Made by a program: the position numbers and the translations under genes. A DNA stretch of 64,000 nucleotides from Gemmatimonadota bacterium (GTDB lineage Bacteria > Gemmatimonadota > Gemmatimonadetes > Longimicrobiales > Gaopeijiaceae), in contig JAWKQO010000001.1 in the NCBI GenBank assembly GCA_041390105.1, positions 1,614,001-1,678,000 on the forward strand, written 5' to 3'. This document shows, piece after piece, positions 1 through 8,718 of this stretch. The first letter of the stretch is position 1; each line of letters starts with the position of its first letter. The notes beneath the pieces were generated by a model. The model worked only from the letters and a program-made list of their open reading frames with translations, searched no databases and was not told the DNA's origin.

Positions 1-423
1 GGTGACATCTCCTGGAACATGCCGACCATCACCCTCAACTACCCGTCGAACATCCCGGGCGGCCCCGGACACAACTGGGCCAACGGGATCGCCATGGCCA
101 CACCCATCGCCCACAAAGGCGCCGTGGCCGGCGCCAAGGTCCAGGCGCTGACACTTCTGGACCTGTTGCTGACGCCCAAGCTCGTCACCGATGCCTGGGA
201 CTACTTCAATACCGTGCAGACCGCGGAGACCAAGTACACGCCGTTCATCGCTCCCACCGATCAGCCCGCCATCTGGCTGAACGAAGAGATCATGGCGAAG
301 TGGCGTCCGCAGATGCGAGAGTACTATTACGACCCCTCGCGCTTCTCGAACTACCTCGAGCAGCTCGGGATCGAGTACCCCACCGTGCGGACGCGGCCGG
401 TCAGCGAGCAAGACGGGCGCTGA
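1..423 (+). CDS. M20-family metallopeptidase / amidohydrolase, C-terminal part
   Basis: The reading frame is open from base 1, so only the last 140 codons are present and the start lies to the left of the window. The segment resembles the C-terminal end of the AbgB-like M20 hydrolases (p-aminobenzoyl-glutamate hydrolase B type), with a Gly-rich GGPGHNWAN stretch followed by an AHKGAV...AAK-like helix that matches the AbgB GHS...GHKGM..AAK region. Members cleave amide bonds with a di-metal centre; most metal ligands would lie in the missing part. It stops 70 bases before the first oxidoreductase gene and is separated from it by a strong hairpin, so it probably belongs to a different transcript. 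The exact substrate cannot be told from this fragment. Confidence 0.72.
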   Translation, partial: GDISWNMPTITLNYPSNIPGGPGHNWANGIAMATPIAHKGAVAGAKVQALTLLDLLLTPKLVTDAWDYFNTVQTAETKYTPFIAPTDQPAIWLNEEIMAKWRPQMREYYYDPSRFSNYLEQLGIEYPTVRTRPVSEQDGR

Positions 424-441
424 TCTCCCTCGCACCACCTG

Positions 442-479
442 GAGCGCCGGGCGTCCCGCACGCCCGGCGCTCTTCTTTC
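442..479 (+). terminator. Rho-independent terminator after the M20 gene
   Basis: A perfect 13-bp stem (442-454 with 460-472) encloses a 5-nt loop and is followed by TTCTTTC. It lies 19 bases after the peptidase stop codon and before the next start at 493. Confidence 0.85.
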
Positions 480-492
480 ACCGTGGACACCC

Positions 493-1680
493 ATGCCTGA
501 ACGACTCCGGGTCGGCGTGATCGGCGCAGGGCGCTGGTCCAACACGGCCCACCTTCCTGGCTTCCACCGCTCGCCGGCGTGCGACCTCGTCGCCATCTGC
601 GACCGAGACCTCGATCTCGCACAGGCCCGTGCCGCCCAGTATGGCATCCCCGACGTGTACACCGACGCGGAGGATCTGCTGGGGCGCGACGACCTGGACG
701 TCATCGATGTGGTGACCCGCGGCGATCACCAGGAGCTCGTCTTCGCCACGCTCCAGGCCGGCAAGCACTGTCTGGTCGAGAAGCCGGTCTGTCACGACTA
801 CCGCGATGTGTGGCTCGCGCACCGCCTGGCGGAGTCCAAGGGCCTCAAGACCAAGGTCGGGCTGACCTTCCGCTACGCCCCCGCGGTGATGTACATGTTC
901 GACCTCATCCGGGAGGGTTTCATTGGGCAGCCGTACATCTTCAACGGGTACGAGCAGAACTCGCAGTGGCTCGACCCGGACAACCCGATGGACAAGCGTA
1001 TCCACAAGACGAAGCCCGTGGACGAAGCCCCATGGGGGACGGACCTGAGCCGCGAAGGCATCACCGTCTCCTCGCTCGAAGGCTACGGTGCCCCCACCAT
1101 CGACATCGGGTTGGAGTGCGTGGGAGCGGACCTGACGCAGGTGGTGGGGATTCTTGCCAACATGGTCCCCTACCGCCGCCGCACCAACCTCGACAGCGAG
1201 CGCGAGCGCATCAACATCGACGACGCGGACATGTTCATGGGCGAGGCTGCGAATGGAGCACTGTTCTCCATGCAGTCCTCCTATGTCACGGTCGGAAACT
1301 ACCCGGGAATCGAGGCCAGGATCTTCGGCTCGGAAGGAGCGTTGATCGTCCGGCTCGTCGAGGAGTTCGGTGTCATCCAGACCTTGCACGCGGCCCAGCC
1401 GGATGCCGTGGAGTTCGTGCCGCTGGAGATCCCCGATCGCTACTTCCCGCCCGGCTACCAGGAAACCGACGCATGGGGCACCGCCTTCTACGGCAACCTC
1501 GTTCACAATTTCCTGGAGGAGATCACGGACGGCGGCCCGGTCAATCAAGGTGACTTTGCGCAGAGCGCGCGTGTTCAGGAGATCATCAACGCCGTAGCGC
1601 TGTCGCACCGGGAGCATCGTTGGGTCTCGCTCCCCTTGGAGGGGGAGGACGGCGCTGCACTGCCGGCCAGCCCCTTCTGA
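493..1680 (+). CDS. Gfo/Idh/MocA-family oxidoreductase (395 aa)
   Basis: This is an NAD(P)-dependent oxidoreductase of the Gfo/Idh/MocA fold. The N-terminal Rossmann domain opens with GVIGAGRW (residues about 7-14), and the family's EKP motif follows at about residue 97 (VEKPVC), where the lysine normally helps bind cofactor and substrate. The rest is the alpha/beta C-terminal domain that shapes the sugar or cyclitol site. At 395 residues it is slightly longer than the usual 330-380. The ATG follows the terminator by 14 bases. A second family member begins 15 bases after its stop, so the two are probably co-transcribed. The substrate is not evident; sugars, inositols or their derivatives are the family norm. 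Confidence 0.9.
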   Translation: MPERLRVGVIGAGRWSNTAHLPGFHRSPACDLVAICDRDLDLAQARAAQYGIPDVYTDAEDLLGRDDLDVIDVVTRGDHQELVFATLQAGKHCLVEKPVCHDYRDVWLAHRLAESKGLKTKVGLTFRYAPAVMYMFDLIREGFIGQPYIFNGYEQNSQWLDPDNPMDKRIHKTKPVDEAPWGTDLSREGITVSSLEGYGAPTIDIGLECVGADLTQVVGILANMVPYRRRTNLDSERERINIDDADMFMGEAANGALFSMQSSYVTVGNYPGIEARIFGSEGALIVRLVEEFGVIQTLHAAQPDAVEFVPLEIPDRYFPPGYQETDAWGTAFYGNLVHNFLEEITDGGPVNQGDFAQSARVQEIINAVALSHREHRWVSLPLEGEDGAALPASPF

Positions 1681-1695
1681 CGCGGGTAAGTCACG

Positions 1696-2706
1696 ATGTC
1701 CGACCGGATCTTGCGCTGGGGTGTGCTGAGCACGGCGAACATCGGTCGCGCAGCCGTCGTTCCCGCCCTGCACGCGTCCCCTCGGAGTCGCGTGGAGGCG
1801 GTCGCCAGTCGAGACCAGGCACGGGCCCGTCAGTTCGCCGAGGCCAACCGCATTCCCCGGGGCGTGGGGAGTTACCAGGCCTTGCTCGACGATCCCGAGA
1901 TCGACGCCGTCTACATCCCGCTCCCCAACAGCTTGCACCTGGAGTGGACCCGGAAAGCCGCCGAGGCGGGCAAGCACGTGCTCTGCGAGAAGCCACTGGG
2001 CCTCGGCGCCCGGGAGTGCCTGGAGATGGACCGGGTGGCCCGCGTGCACGACGTGCGGCTCATGGAGGCGTTCATGTACCGCTTCCACCCGCGCAGCGAG
2101 CGCCTGTTGGAGATGGTCGGGTCGGGTGCCCTGGGAGACCTTCGCATGATCCGCAGCACGTTCACGTTCCGACTGACACGCCCCGACAACATACGCCTCG
2201 ATCCCGGCCTCGGTGGTGGGGCCCTGCTGGACGTGGGATGCTATTGCGTCAACGTGAGTCGCATGGTTGCGGGTCGTGAGCCTCTGGCGGTCCAGGCCAC
2301 CGCGCGCTGGAGCGAGCGCGGCGTGGACGAGGAGCTCACCGGGACGCTCTTCTTCGAGGGAGGTCTCGTGGCCCGTTTCGACTGCGCGCTCACCATGGAG
2401 CGTTGCGAGCAGGTGGAGGTCGCCGGGACCGACGCCTGGCTCCGAATCCCGCAGGCTTTCCTGCCGGGAACGAACGACTGCGTGATCGAGGAGCATCGGG
2501 GGCGGTCCGGGCGCGAAGACCACCTCGTGCCCGGCGCGGATGAATACCTACGGATGGTGGAGCACTTCGAGGACGCCGTCCTCGACGGACTCCCGCTGCG
2601 GTACGATGCCCGCGAGGCGGCGCGCAACCTGAAGGTGATCGAAGCGATCTATGTATCCGCGCGGGCGCAGGGTGCGCGTGTGGATCTCGATCGGGAGGCG
2701 CGGTGA
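1696..2706 (+). CDS. Gfo/Idh/MocA-family oxidoreductase, second copy (336 aa)
   Basis: A second Gfo/Idh/MocA oxidoreductase with a divergent nucleotide loop (GVLSTANIGR at about residues 9-18) and a clear CEKPLGL motif near residue 97. The YRFHPR segment after the Rossmann domain is typical of the sub-branch containing dimeric dihydrodiol and xylose dehydrogenases. Length is standard. It is not a close duplicate of the upstream gene: they share the fold but little sequence. The 15-base spacing suggests one operon and perhaps consecutive steps in sugar oxidation, which is inference. It converges on the TfoX-like gene, whose stop lies 10 bases beyond. Confidence 0.9.
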   Translation: MSDRILRWGVLSTANIGRAAVVPALHASPRSRVEAVASRDQARARQFAEANRIPRGVGSYQALLDDPEIDAVYIPLPNSLHLEWTRKAAEAGKHVLCEKPLGLGARECLEMDRVARVHDVRLMEAFMYRFHPRSERLLEMVGSGALGDLRMIRSTFTFRLTRPDNIRLDPGLGGGALLDVGCYCVNVSRMVAGREPLAVQATARWSERGVDEELTGTLFFEGGLVARFDCALTMERCEQVEVAGTDAWLRIPQAFLPGTNDCVIEEHRGRSGREDHLVPGADEYLRMVEHFEDAVLDGLPLRYDAREAARNLKVIEAIYVSARAQGARVDLDREAR

Positions 2707-2715
2707 GCGCCGCCC

Positions 2716-3045
2716 CTATTTGGGAGGCAGAGACTCCACGAACTCGAGCGCCCAGGCCAACCAGGACTCGAGAGCGTTGTCCGTTTCGATGCCCGCAGGC
2801 GCCACGTAGACGAAGCCTTTCAACGGCTTCTTGGTGAAATCCATCTCCCGCGCATGCGGACGGGTCAGAGCCTCAGGGTAGCGCTCCGCCCCCACCCTCA
2901 ACATGAGGTCGTCGTTGGCCACGCCACAGCACATGTGACCGCGGACCATGAAGGCGACCCCGCCGAACATGCGCTTCTCCACGACATCCGAGCGCTGGGC
3001 GAGGGCTTCGCGGATGCGCTGGACAAGACCCGGATCAGCGGACAT
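2716..3045 (-). CDS. TfoX N-terminal-domain protein (109 aa)
   Basis: A single-domain protein of the TfoX/Sxy N-terminal family. The RMFGGVAFMV segment near residue 25 is the family signature, and the length fits the stand-alone version that lacks the C-terminal TfoX domain. In gammaproteobacteria full-length Sxy activates competence genes; the stand-alone domain is common elsewhere and its role is unknown. Its start lies inside the 3' end of the copper ATPase gene (11-base overlap), so it is likely translated from the same mRNA. That link to copper handling is only positional. Confidence 0.85.
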   Translation of the reverse strand: MSADPGLVQRIREALAQRSDVVEKRMFGGVAFMVRGHMCCGVANDDLMLRVGAERYPEALTRPHAREMDFTKKPLKGFVYVAPAGIETDNALESWLAWALEFVESLPPK

Positions 3046-5314
3046 TCGGCTTCCATCCCCGCAGGCGGTTGGCGTTGGATACGACGGTCACCGAGCTGAA
3101 GGCCATCGCCGCGCCGGCGATCATCGGCGACAGGAGCGTGCCGAAGAAGGGGTAGAGCGCACCAGCCGCGATGGGAATGGCCAGGGCGTTGTAGACGAAG
3201 GCGCCGAACAGGTTCTGGCGCACGTTGCGCACCGTGGCCTGCGAGAGATCGAGCGCGTCGGCTACGCCCCCAAGCCGCTCGCCGAGCAACGTGACGTCCG
3301 CCGCCTCCATGGCCACGTCGGTCCCCGAGCCGATGGCGATGCCCACGTCGGCCTGGGCAAGCGCGGGTGCGTCGTTCACGCCGTCCCCCACCATCGCGAC
3401 CGTTCGTCCCTCCTGCTGCAGCGCCTGCACCGCGCGCGACTTCTCCTCGGGAAGCACACGGGCTCGGACGTGCCCGATGCCCACCTCCGCGGCGACCGCC
3501 TGGGCCACGGCCTCCTGGTCGCCCGTCAGCATCACGACCTCCCGCCCCTGCGCCCGTAAGCGTCGCACGGTCTCACGCGCGTCGGGCTTGATGCGATCCG
3601 CCACGGCGATCACACCCAACACTCGGCCCTCGCGCTCCACGACCACCGGGGAATGACCCTGGGCCATCTCGCGCTCCAGGGCGTCCTGCAGCGCTGACAG
3701 GTCGCCGCCCCCATCGCGGATGAAGTCCGGTGCTCCCACGCGCACGCTGGCACCCGCCAGGCGCGCCTCGACTCCACGTCCAGGGATCGAGCGGAAGCTG
3801 TCGACCGGCAGCGTCTCCATCCCCTGCGCGCGCGCGTGCTCCACGATCGCTCGGGCCACGGGGTGCTCGCTACGCATCTCGGCGGAGGCGCCCTGTTGCA
3901 GCACCTCCGCCGTGTCGGCATCGGCGGCCGGAGCGACAGCCACGACGGCGAGCTCTCCGGCAGTGACGGTCCCAGTCTTGTCCACCACCACGGTGTCGAC
4001 GCGGCGAGCGGTTTCCAACGCCTCGCCATTGCGGATCAGGATGCCGTGCTCTGCGCCTTTGCCGATGCCGATCATCACCGAAATCGGCGTCGCCAGGCCG
4101 AGCGCACACGGGCACGAGATGACCAGCACGGCCACGGCCACGACCACGGCGTAGTTCAATCGCGGCTCCGGCCCGAACAGGTACCAGAGCGCGCCCGCCA
4201 GCAGAGCGATGACTACGACGGTCGGGACGAACACCGCGGCGATCCGATCGGCGAGGCGCTGGATCGGGGGCTTGCTGGCCTGCGCCGCCCGCACCCGCTC
4301 GACGATGCGGGCCAGCACGGTGTCAGCACCCACCCGCTCTGCGGCGAACACGAGGCTCCCTTCACCGTTCACCGTTCCGCCGACCACGGAGTCGCCCACG
4401 CTCTTGGTTACCGGCAGGCTCTCTCCGGTGACGAGGGACTCGTCCACCGCGCTGGCGCCCTCCACCACGGTGCCGTCCACGGGAACGCGCTCGCCCGGGC
4501 GCACCAGGACGTGATCGCCCACCATCAGGTCCTGCGCGTCGATGTCGATCTCGTGACCCTCACGCAGCACGTGCGCCCGCTCGGGCCGCAGCTCCAGCAG
4601 GGCCCGCAGCGCCCGCGACGTGCGGCCCCGCGCACGGGCCTCCAGCGCCTGCCCCAGGACCACCAGAGTGATGACCACTGCGGCGGCTTCAAAGAACGGA
4701 TGGGCCGTTCCTGCGGGGAAAAGGCTGGGCGCCGCCACGACGACCACGGAGTACAGAAAGGCCGCGCCGGTGCCGAGCGCGATGAGCGTGTCCATCGTGG
4801 TCTCGCCTCGCCGGATCTGCGCCCAGGCCCGTGTGAAGAACCCGCCACCCACCCAGGTGACGATGGGCAGGGTGAGCAGCCCGCTCAGGATCTGCAGACG
4901 GCGATCGTGGCCGAGGTGCTCGAGGCCGGGGAACAGGCCCACGTGGCCCAGCACCAGCACCGGGAGCCCCAGGATGGCTCCCACCCAGAACCGCCGCAGC
5001 GCTTGGCGCCACGCGTCGTCCTGGCGGGCCATCTCCTGCTCGCGATCGGCAGCGGGCTCGAGAACGTCGGTGGAGCGGGCCCGCGCGGCATACCCCGCCT
5101 TCTCGACGGCCGCCGTGGCGGACGCTGCGTCGAACGCGGACGGGTCCACCGTCAGGGACGCCGTTTCCTCCACCAGGTTCACGGAGCATTCCAGGACTCC
5201 TGGCACCCCCTGCAGCGCGCGCTCCACCCGTCCGACACAAGCAGCGCAGTGCATCCCGTCGATGGCCAGCTCGCGGCGGTCCTGCGTGGCGCTGGGCGCG
5301 CCCGTCGGCGTCAT
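3035..5314 (-). CDS. copA: Cu+-exporting P1B-type ATPase (759 aa)
   Basis: An inner-membrane ATPase that pumps monovalent copper out of the cytoplasm. One N-terminal heavy-metal-associated domain carries GMHCAACVGR (about residues 19-28). The membrane CPC motif (SCPCALGLAT), the TGES actuator loop, the phosphorylated DKTGT, the SEHP nucleotide-binding motif and GDGVNDAP all follow in order. The TM7 YN pair (VYNALA) and TM8 MAFSS are the copper-specific ligands of the P1B-1 class, which separates it from zinc or cobalt pumps. The ATG has GGGAGGG 5-11 bases upstream. It may serve detoxification or supply periplasmic copper for the cbb3 oxidase next door; a separate CcoI is present, so detoxification seems likelier. 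Confidence 0.95.
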   Translation of the reverse strand: MTPTGAPSATQDRRELAIDGMHCAACVGRVERALQGVPGVLECSVNLVEETASLTVDPSAFDAASATAAVEKAGYAARARSTDVLEPAADREQEMARQDDAWRQALRRFWVGAILGLPVLVLGHVGLFPGLEHLGHDRRLQILSGLLTLPIVTWVGGGFFTRAWAQIRRGETTMDTLIALGTGAAFLYSVVVVAAPSLFPAGTAHPFFEAAAVVITLVVLGQALEARARGRTSRALRALLELRPERAHVLREGHEIDIDAQDLMVGDHVLVRPGERVPVDGTVVEGASAVDESLVTGESLPVTKSVGDSVVGGTVNGEGSLVFAAERVGADTVLARIVERVRAAQASKPPIQRLADRIAAVFVPTVVVIALLAGALWYLFGPEPRLNYAVVVAVAVLVISCPCALGLATPISVMIGIGKGAEHGILIRNGEALETARRVDTVVVDKTGTVTAGELAVVAVAPAADADTAEVLQQGASAEMRSEHPVARAIVEHARAQGMETLPVDSFRSIPGRGVEARLAGASVRVGAPDFIRDGGGDLSALQDALEREMAQGHSPVVVEREGRVLGVIAVADRIKPDARETVRRLRAQGREVVMLTGDQEAVAQAVAAEVGIGHVRARVLPEEKSRAVQALQQEGRTVAMVGDGVNDAPALAQADVGIAIGSGTDVAMEAADVTLLGERLGGVADALDLSQATVRNVRQNLFGAFVYNALAIPIAAGALYPFFGTLLSPMIAGAAMAFSSVTVVSNANRLRGWKPNVR

Positions 5315-5482
5315 GGCAATCCCTCCCGTACGACGTTCTTCCTGTGCTACCCCCCGGGGTCCCTCCCCACCCGCGGAGCCGCCCTGCGGCCATTCACGGG
5401 GCTCCGACGCCGAAAACGCCCCCCTCGACGCACGCGGCGGTCTCCCCTATCGTCGGCGGGACCCGTTTTGAAAGGACGTGCC

Positions 5483-6031
5483 ATGCATCATCGTCGCAGC
5501 AGCCTGGACCTCTCGGGCCTGGTCCGCACCATCCCGGACTACCCGGCCCCGGGTGTGCTCTTTCGGGACATCACCCCCTTGTTGGCGGATCCGCGCGGAC
5601 TCCGCGCCGCCGTCGACGAGTTGGTCTGGCCCTTCCTGGACGCCGACATCACCTATGTCGCCGGCATCGAAGCCCGGGGCTTCATCCTGGGCGGCGCGGT
5701 GGCCCACGACCTTGGTCGTGGCTTCGTGCCCATCCGCAAGAAGGGCAAGCTCCCCTCCAAGGTGATCGGCCAGGAGTACCAGCTCGAATACGGGGTGGAC
5801 ACCATCGAGATCCACGCGGACGCCATCGGTTCCGGCGACCGCGTGCTCCTTATCGACGACCTCGTCGCCACGGGAGGCACCGCATTGGCCGCTGCCGAGC
5901 TGATCCGGCGCTCTGGAGGGGAGCTGGTGGCCGCTGCCTTCGTCATGGACCTGCCCACCTTGGGCGGTGCCGAACGGCTCGCCAAAGCCGGGGTGGAGGT
6001 TCACACGCTGATGGCCTTCCAGGGGGGCTGA
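5483..6031 (+). CDS. apt: Adenine phosphoribosyltransferase (182 aa)
   Basis: A purine salvage enzyme that makes AMP and pyrophosphate from adenine and PRPP in the cytoplasm. The PRPP-binding loop LLIDDLVATGGT lies at about residues 117-128, and the N-terminal IPDYPAPGVLFRDITP segment is a hallmark of Apt. Length matches the family (about 170-185). The ATG at 5483 follows a GAAAGGA ribosome-binding site. The reading frame stays open far upstream, but that part is antisense to copA and is not expected to be translated. It is divergent from copA and convergent with ccoS. Confidence 0.95.
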   Translation: MHHRRSSLDLSGLVRTIPDYPAPGVLFRDITPLLADPRGLRAAVDELVWPFLDADITYVAGIEARGFILGGAVAHDLGRGFVPIRKKGKLPSKVIGQEYQLEYGVDTIEIHADAIGSGDRVLLIDDLVATGGTALAAAELIRRSGGELVAAAFVMDLPTLGGAERLAKAGVEVHTLMAFQGG

Positions 6032-6048
6032 GAAGGCGGTTGTCCGGT

Positions 6049-6186
6049 TCAATCCTCGTGCAGGATCCGTTCGGGCGGGTCGTCGAGGTCCTCGAACTGC
6101 CCGTTCTTCACCGCCACGATGAAGAGGACGACGAAGACGGCGCCCAGCAGCAGCGCCACCGGCAGGAGGAACGCGAGCGCGTTCAT
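6049..6186 (-). CDS. ccoS: cbb3 oxidase maturation protein CcoS (45 aa)
   Basis: A 45-residue protein with one N-terminal transmembrane helix (about residues 4-25) and a short acidic tail, VKNGQFEDLDDPPERIL. The DLDDP..RIL motif after one helix is the CcoS signature. CcoS is needed for cofactor insertion into the cbb3 oxidase, although its mechanism is unknown. Its ATG overlaps the ccoI stop as ATGA, so it is translationally coupled and is the last gene of the cco operon. It converges on apt with 17 bases between the stop codons. Confidence 0.93.
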   Translation of the reverse strand: MNALAFLLPVALLLGAVFVVLFIVAVKNGQFEDLDDPPERILHED

Positions 6187-8522
6187 GCCGCCGACCTGCG
6201 CACGCGTACCTCCACGCGGGAAGCCCCCCAGATCACCAGGAGGGACGACAGCGGCATCAGCACCGCCGCCACCAGTGGATTGATCCAGCCGGCCGCCGCG
6301 GCACTCACGGCCAGCGCGTTGTAGGCGATCGAGCGGATCTGGTTGGAACGGATCTGCGTGCGCGCCGCGCGGGCGGCCGCGAAGCCGCCGACCAAGGAGA
6401 GCAGCGATCCACCGGTCACCACTCCGTCGGCCACCAGCACGGAAGAGGCCGCCCCCGTCCCCATGGCGATGCCCACGTCGGAGGCAGCCAGGGCCGGACC
6501 ATCGTTCACGCCGTCGCCCACGAACAGCACTCGCCCACCCCGCGACCGTTGCTCCTCGATCCAGTGGACCTTGGCGTCCGGGGTCAACGGCGCGTGAATC
6601 TCGTCGATTCCCAGGCGAGCTCCCACACGCGTGGCTACCTCCGGGCGATCCCCCGAGAGCAGGGCCACGCCCACGCCGTGCCTCGACAGCTCGCCGGTGG
6701 CCTGGGCAGAGTCCTCACGCAGCGTATCCGCCATGCGCAACTCGTGGACGACTCCGTCGTCGCTCCGCAGCAGGACCGCTCCAGGTCCCCCGGCGCTCAG
6801 CTGCCAGAACCGCCCGTCCACGCGGCCGCACACGCCCACACCGGGCTCCTCACGCACATCCTGGGCGCGGGCCAGTGGAATGCCCCGCTGCACGGCTTCG
6901 TCCACCAACGCCCGCGCGATCGGATGCACGCTCCCCCGCTCCAAGGCAGCCGCGACCCGAACCGCCGCGTCGTCCGCCTCCACCACTGTGAGCTCCCCTG
7001 CCGTCACCGTCCCCGTCTTGTCGAGGGCGAGTGTGGTGATGTGATTCAGATCCAGGAGCGCCTCCGGAGAGCGGATCAACAGGCCCCGACGGGCGGCGGC
7101 CCCCAGGCCGGCGGCCGCGGCCAGCGGACGCGACAGCGCCAGCGCACAGGGACACGCGACCACGAGCACCGCCACGCACACCTCCAGCGCGCGCGCGGGC
7201 CCGGCCAGCCACCACCAGGCCACCGCCGTCCCGAGCGCCACCGTCAGCGTCACGCCCGTGAACCACGGCGCGATGCGGTCCACGGCGCTCTCCCGCGCGG
7301 GCCGGTCCAGCGCGGTCCTCAGGGCGTCGGCCATGCGTCGGACGACCGTGGCACTGCCGACTGCATCCACCTCCAATACCAGCGAGCCGCTTTCCAGGAC
7401 CGCGCCCGCGACCAGCCGGTCCCCCACCTCGACCGGTACGGGCGCCGACTCGCCGGTCAGAAGAGCCATGCGGACGTGGGCGCTGCCCTCGACGACCACG
7501 CCGTCGGCCGCCACCTCTTCGCCCATTCCGATCTCGATGCGGTCCCCCACCGTGAGCTCCGCGGCAGCGACCCGCTCCAACCCGCCGCGGCCCAGGCGAC
7601 GGGCACTGGCCGGTACGGTGCCGGCCAGCGCCACTGCCGCCTCCGCGGCCCGGCGGCGGCTTCCCGACTCGAGCACGCGGCCCATGAGCAGGAGGGCGAC
7701 CAGCATCGTGAGCGAGTCCAGATAGGCATCGACTCCCCGGAGCGTGGCCCATACGCCATGCGCGTATAGCACGGCCACCGCCAGCGCGATGGGCACGTCC
7801 ATGGAGAGCGTCCGATGACGCAGCCCGGTCCACGCACCTGCGAAGAACGGCTCCGCACACCAGAGCGCTACCGGAGTGGATAGCAACAGCGCCGTCCACT
7901 GGAAGAGCGCCACGAAGCGGGGCTCCATCGTGCCGAACCAACCGGCGTACAACGCCGCCGACACCAGCATCACGTTGAGAGCGGCGAACACGGCGACACC
8001 CAGGCGCAGCAGGAGGCCGGGATCGGCACGACTCTCTTCGCCGGGAAGACGCGGACGGTAGCCGAGTTGACCGATGCGGCGCGCCAGGGTCGCGAGGTCC
8101 ACCTGCTCAGGGCGCCAACGCAGGGTGGCTCTCCCGGTCGCGTACGAGACGGTCGCCGCCACCACGCCTGGGGTGGCCTCCAGCACCCGCTCCGTCACCC
8201 ACACGCACGACGCGCAGCGCAGGCCATCGACTCCCAAACGGACTTCGCAACTACCATCCTGCAGCGCGGTCACGGGCACGGCGTCCCAGGCCCCCTCCAG
8301 AGCACCCGGTCGAGGGGCGTAGGCCTCCCGTTCCTGGTAGTAGCGCTCGAGGCCGGCTCCCTGGATGATCGCCGCCGCGATCTCGCACCCATGGCAGCAG
8401 AATGCGTCACGGTCTCCCTCGACGGGCGTGCCGCAATGAGGGCACCGTGCCTGGCGTGCCTCAGCCGGTCGCGGGACTGCCGGCGCCCCGGCCGCAGCCG
8501 TCGATGCCCGGCTCTTGTCCAG
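6183..8522 (-). CDS. ccoI: cbb3 oxidase-associated copper-importing P1B ATPase CcoI/FixI
   Basis: A P-type ATPase that supplies copper for the CcoN active site. From the N-terminus it has a cysteine-rich metal domain (CPHCGTP, then FCCHGC; bases about 8444-8385), an HMA domain with RCASC, TGES, the membrane CPC (CPCALALSRP), DKTGT, SVHPIA, GDGVNDGP and TM8 PLSS. The N-terminal cysteine-rich domain is characteristic of FixI/CcoI and absent from CopA. No ATG, GTG or TTG occurs in frame upstream of CPHCG; the first internal ATG-type start, at 8279, would delete the domain. A CTG at 8522, seven bases after the ccoH-like stop, gives 779 residues, the usual family length. The start is therefore my inference; the frame is certain. 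It overlaps ccoS. Confidence 0.88.
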   Translation of the reverse strand: MDKSRASTAAAGAPAVPRPAEARQARCPHCGTPVEGDRDAFCCHGCEIAAAIIQGAGLERYYQEREAYAPRPGALEGAWDAVPVTALQDGSCEVRLGVDGLRCASCVWVTERVLEATPGVVAATVSYATGRATLRWRPEQVDLATLARRIGQLGYRPRLPGEESRADPGLLLRLGVAVFAALNVMLVSAALYAGWFGTMEPRFVALFQWTALLLSTPVALWCAEPFFAGAWTGLRHRTLSMDVPIALAVAVLYAHGVWATLRGVDAYLDSLTMLVALLLMGRVLESGSRRRAAEAAVALAGTVPASARRLGRGGLERVAAAELTVGDRIEIGMGEEVAADGVVVEGSAHVRMALLTGESAPVPVEVGDRLVAGAVLESGSLVLEVDAVGSATVVRRMADALRTALDRPARESAVDRIAPWFTGVTLTVALGTAVAWWWLAGPARALEVCVAVLVVACPCALALSRPLAAAAGLGAAARRGLLIRSPEALLDLNHITTLALDKTGTVTAGELTVVEADDAAVRVAAALERGSVHPIARALVDEAVQRGIPLARAQDVREEPGVGVCGRVDGRFWQLSAGGPGAVLLRSDDGVVHELRMADTLREDSAQATGELSRHGVGVALLSGDRPEVATRVGARLGIDEIHAPLTPDAKVHWIEEQRSRGGRVLFVGDGVNDGPALAASDVGIAMGTGAASSVLVADGVVTGGSLLSLVGGFAAARAARTQIRSNQIRSIAYNALAVSAAAAGWINPLVAAVLMPLSSLLVIWGASRVEVRVRRSAA

Positions 8523-8529
8523 GGGTCTG

Positions 8530-8718
8530 CTACCGAGGACCGGACACGTAGGAGGGCACCACCTCGTCCGCGCCGGTGACTGCGATGTAGATGAAGGTCA
8601 CGTTGACCAGAGCGACCAGAAGCAGCCCGATCGCGATGGCCACGGGCCAGACGTGATCGCGCGACAGCTCGATCACGCGCTTGGGTGCCGCCGAGTCCGC
8701 GCGCTCACGTGCCTCCAT
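8530..8718 (-). CDS. CcoH/FixH-like single-helix protein (62 aa)
   Basis: A small membrane protein between ccoG and ccoI, exactly where ccoH/fixH normally sits. It has a charged N-terminus, one helix (WPVAIAIGLLLVALVNVTF, about residues 24-42) and a short tail, AVTGADEVVPSYVSG. The WP at the helix start and the VVxxY after it resemble the N-terminal part of FixH, but the usual periplasmic FixH domain of about 100 residues is missing. It could be a minimal CcoH or an unrelated small subunit. The start overlaps the ccoG 3' end by 14 bases, consistent with coupled translation. CcoH is thought to stabilise the assembling oxidase. Confidence 0.7.
   Translation of the reverse strand: MEARERADSAAPKRVIELSRDHVWPVAIAIGLLLVALVNVTFIYIAVTGADEVVPSYVSGPR

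Noticed and set aside
478..2523. A 681-codon open frame on the minus strand
   Set aside because: It is exactly antisense to the two oxidoreductases, which have clear cofactor motifs; the antisense product is His/Asp/Val/Arg-rich with no recognisable domain, a typical GC-rich shadow.
3836..5482. Long in-frame extension upstream of apt
   Set aside because: It is antisense to copA and low in complexity; the ATG at 5483 has a ribosome-binding site and gives the standard Apt length.
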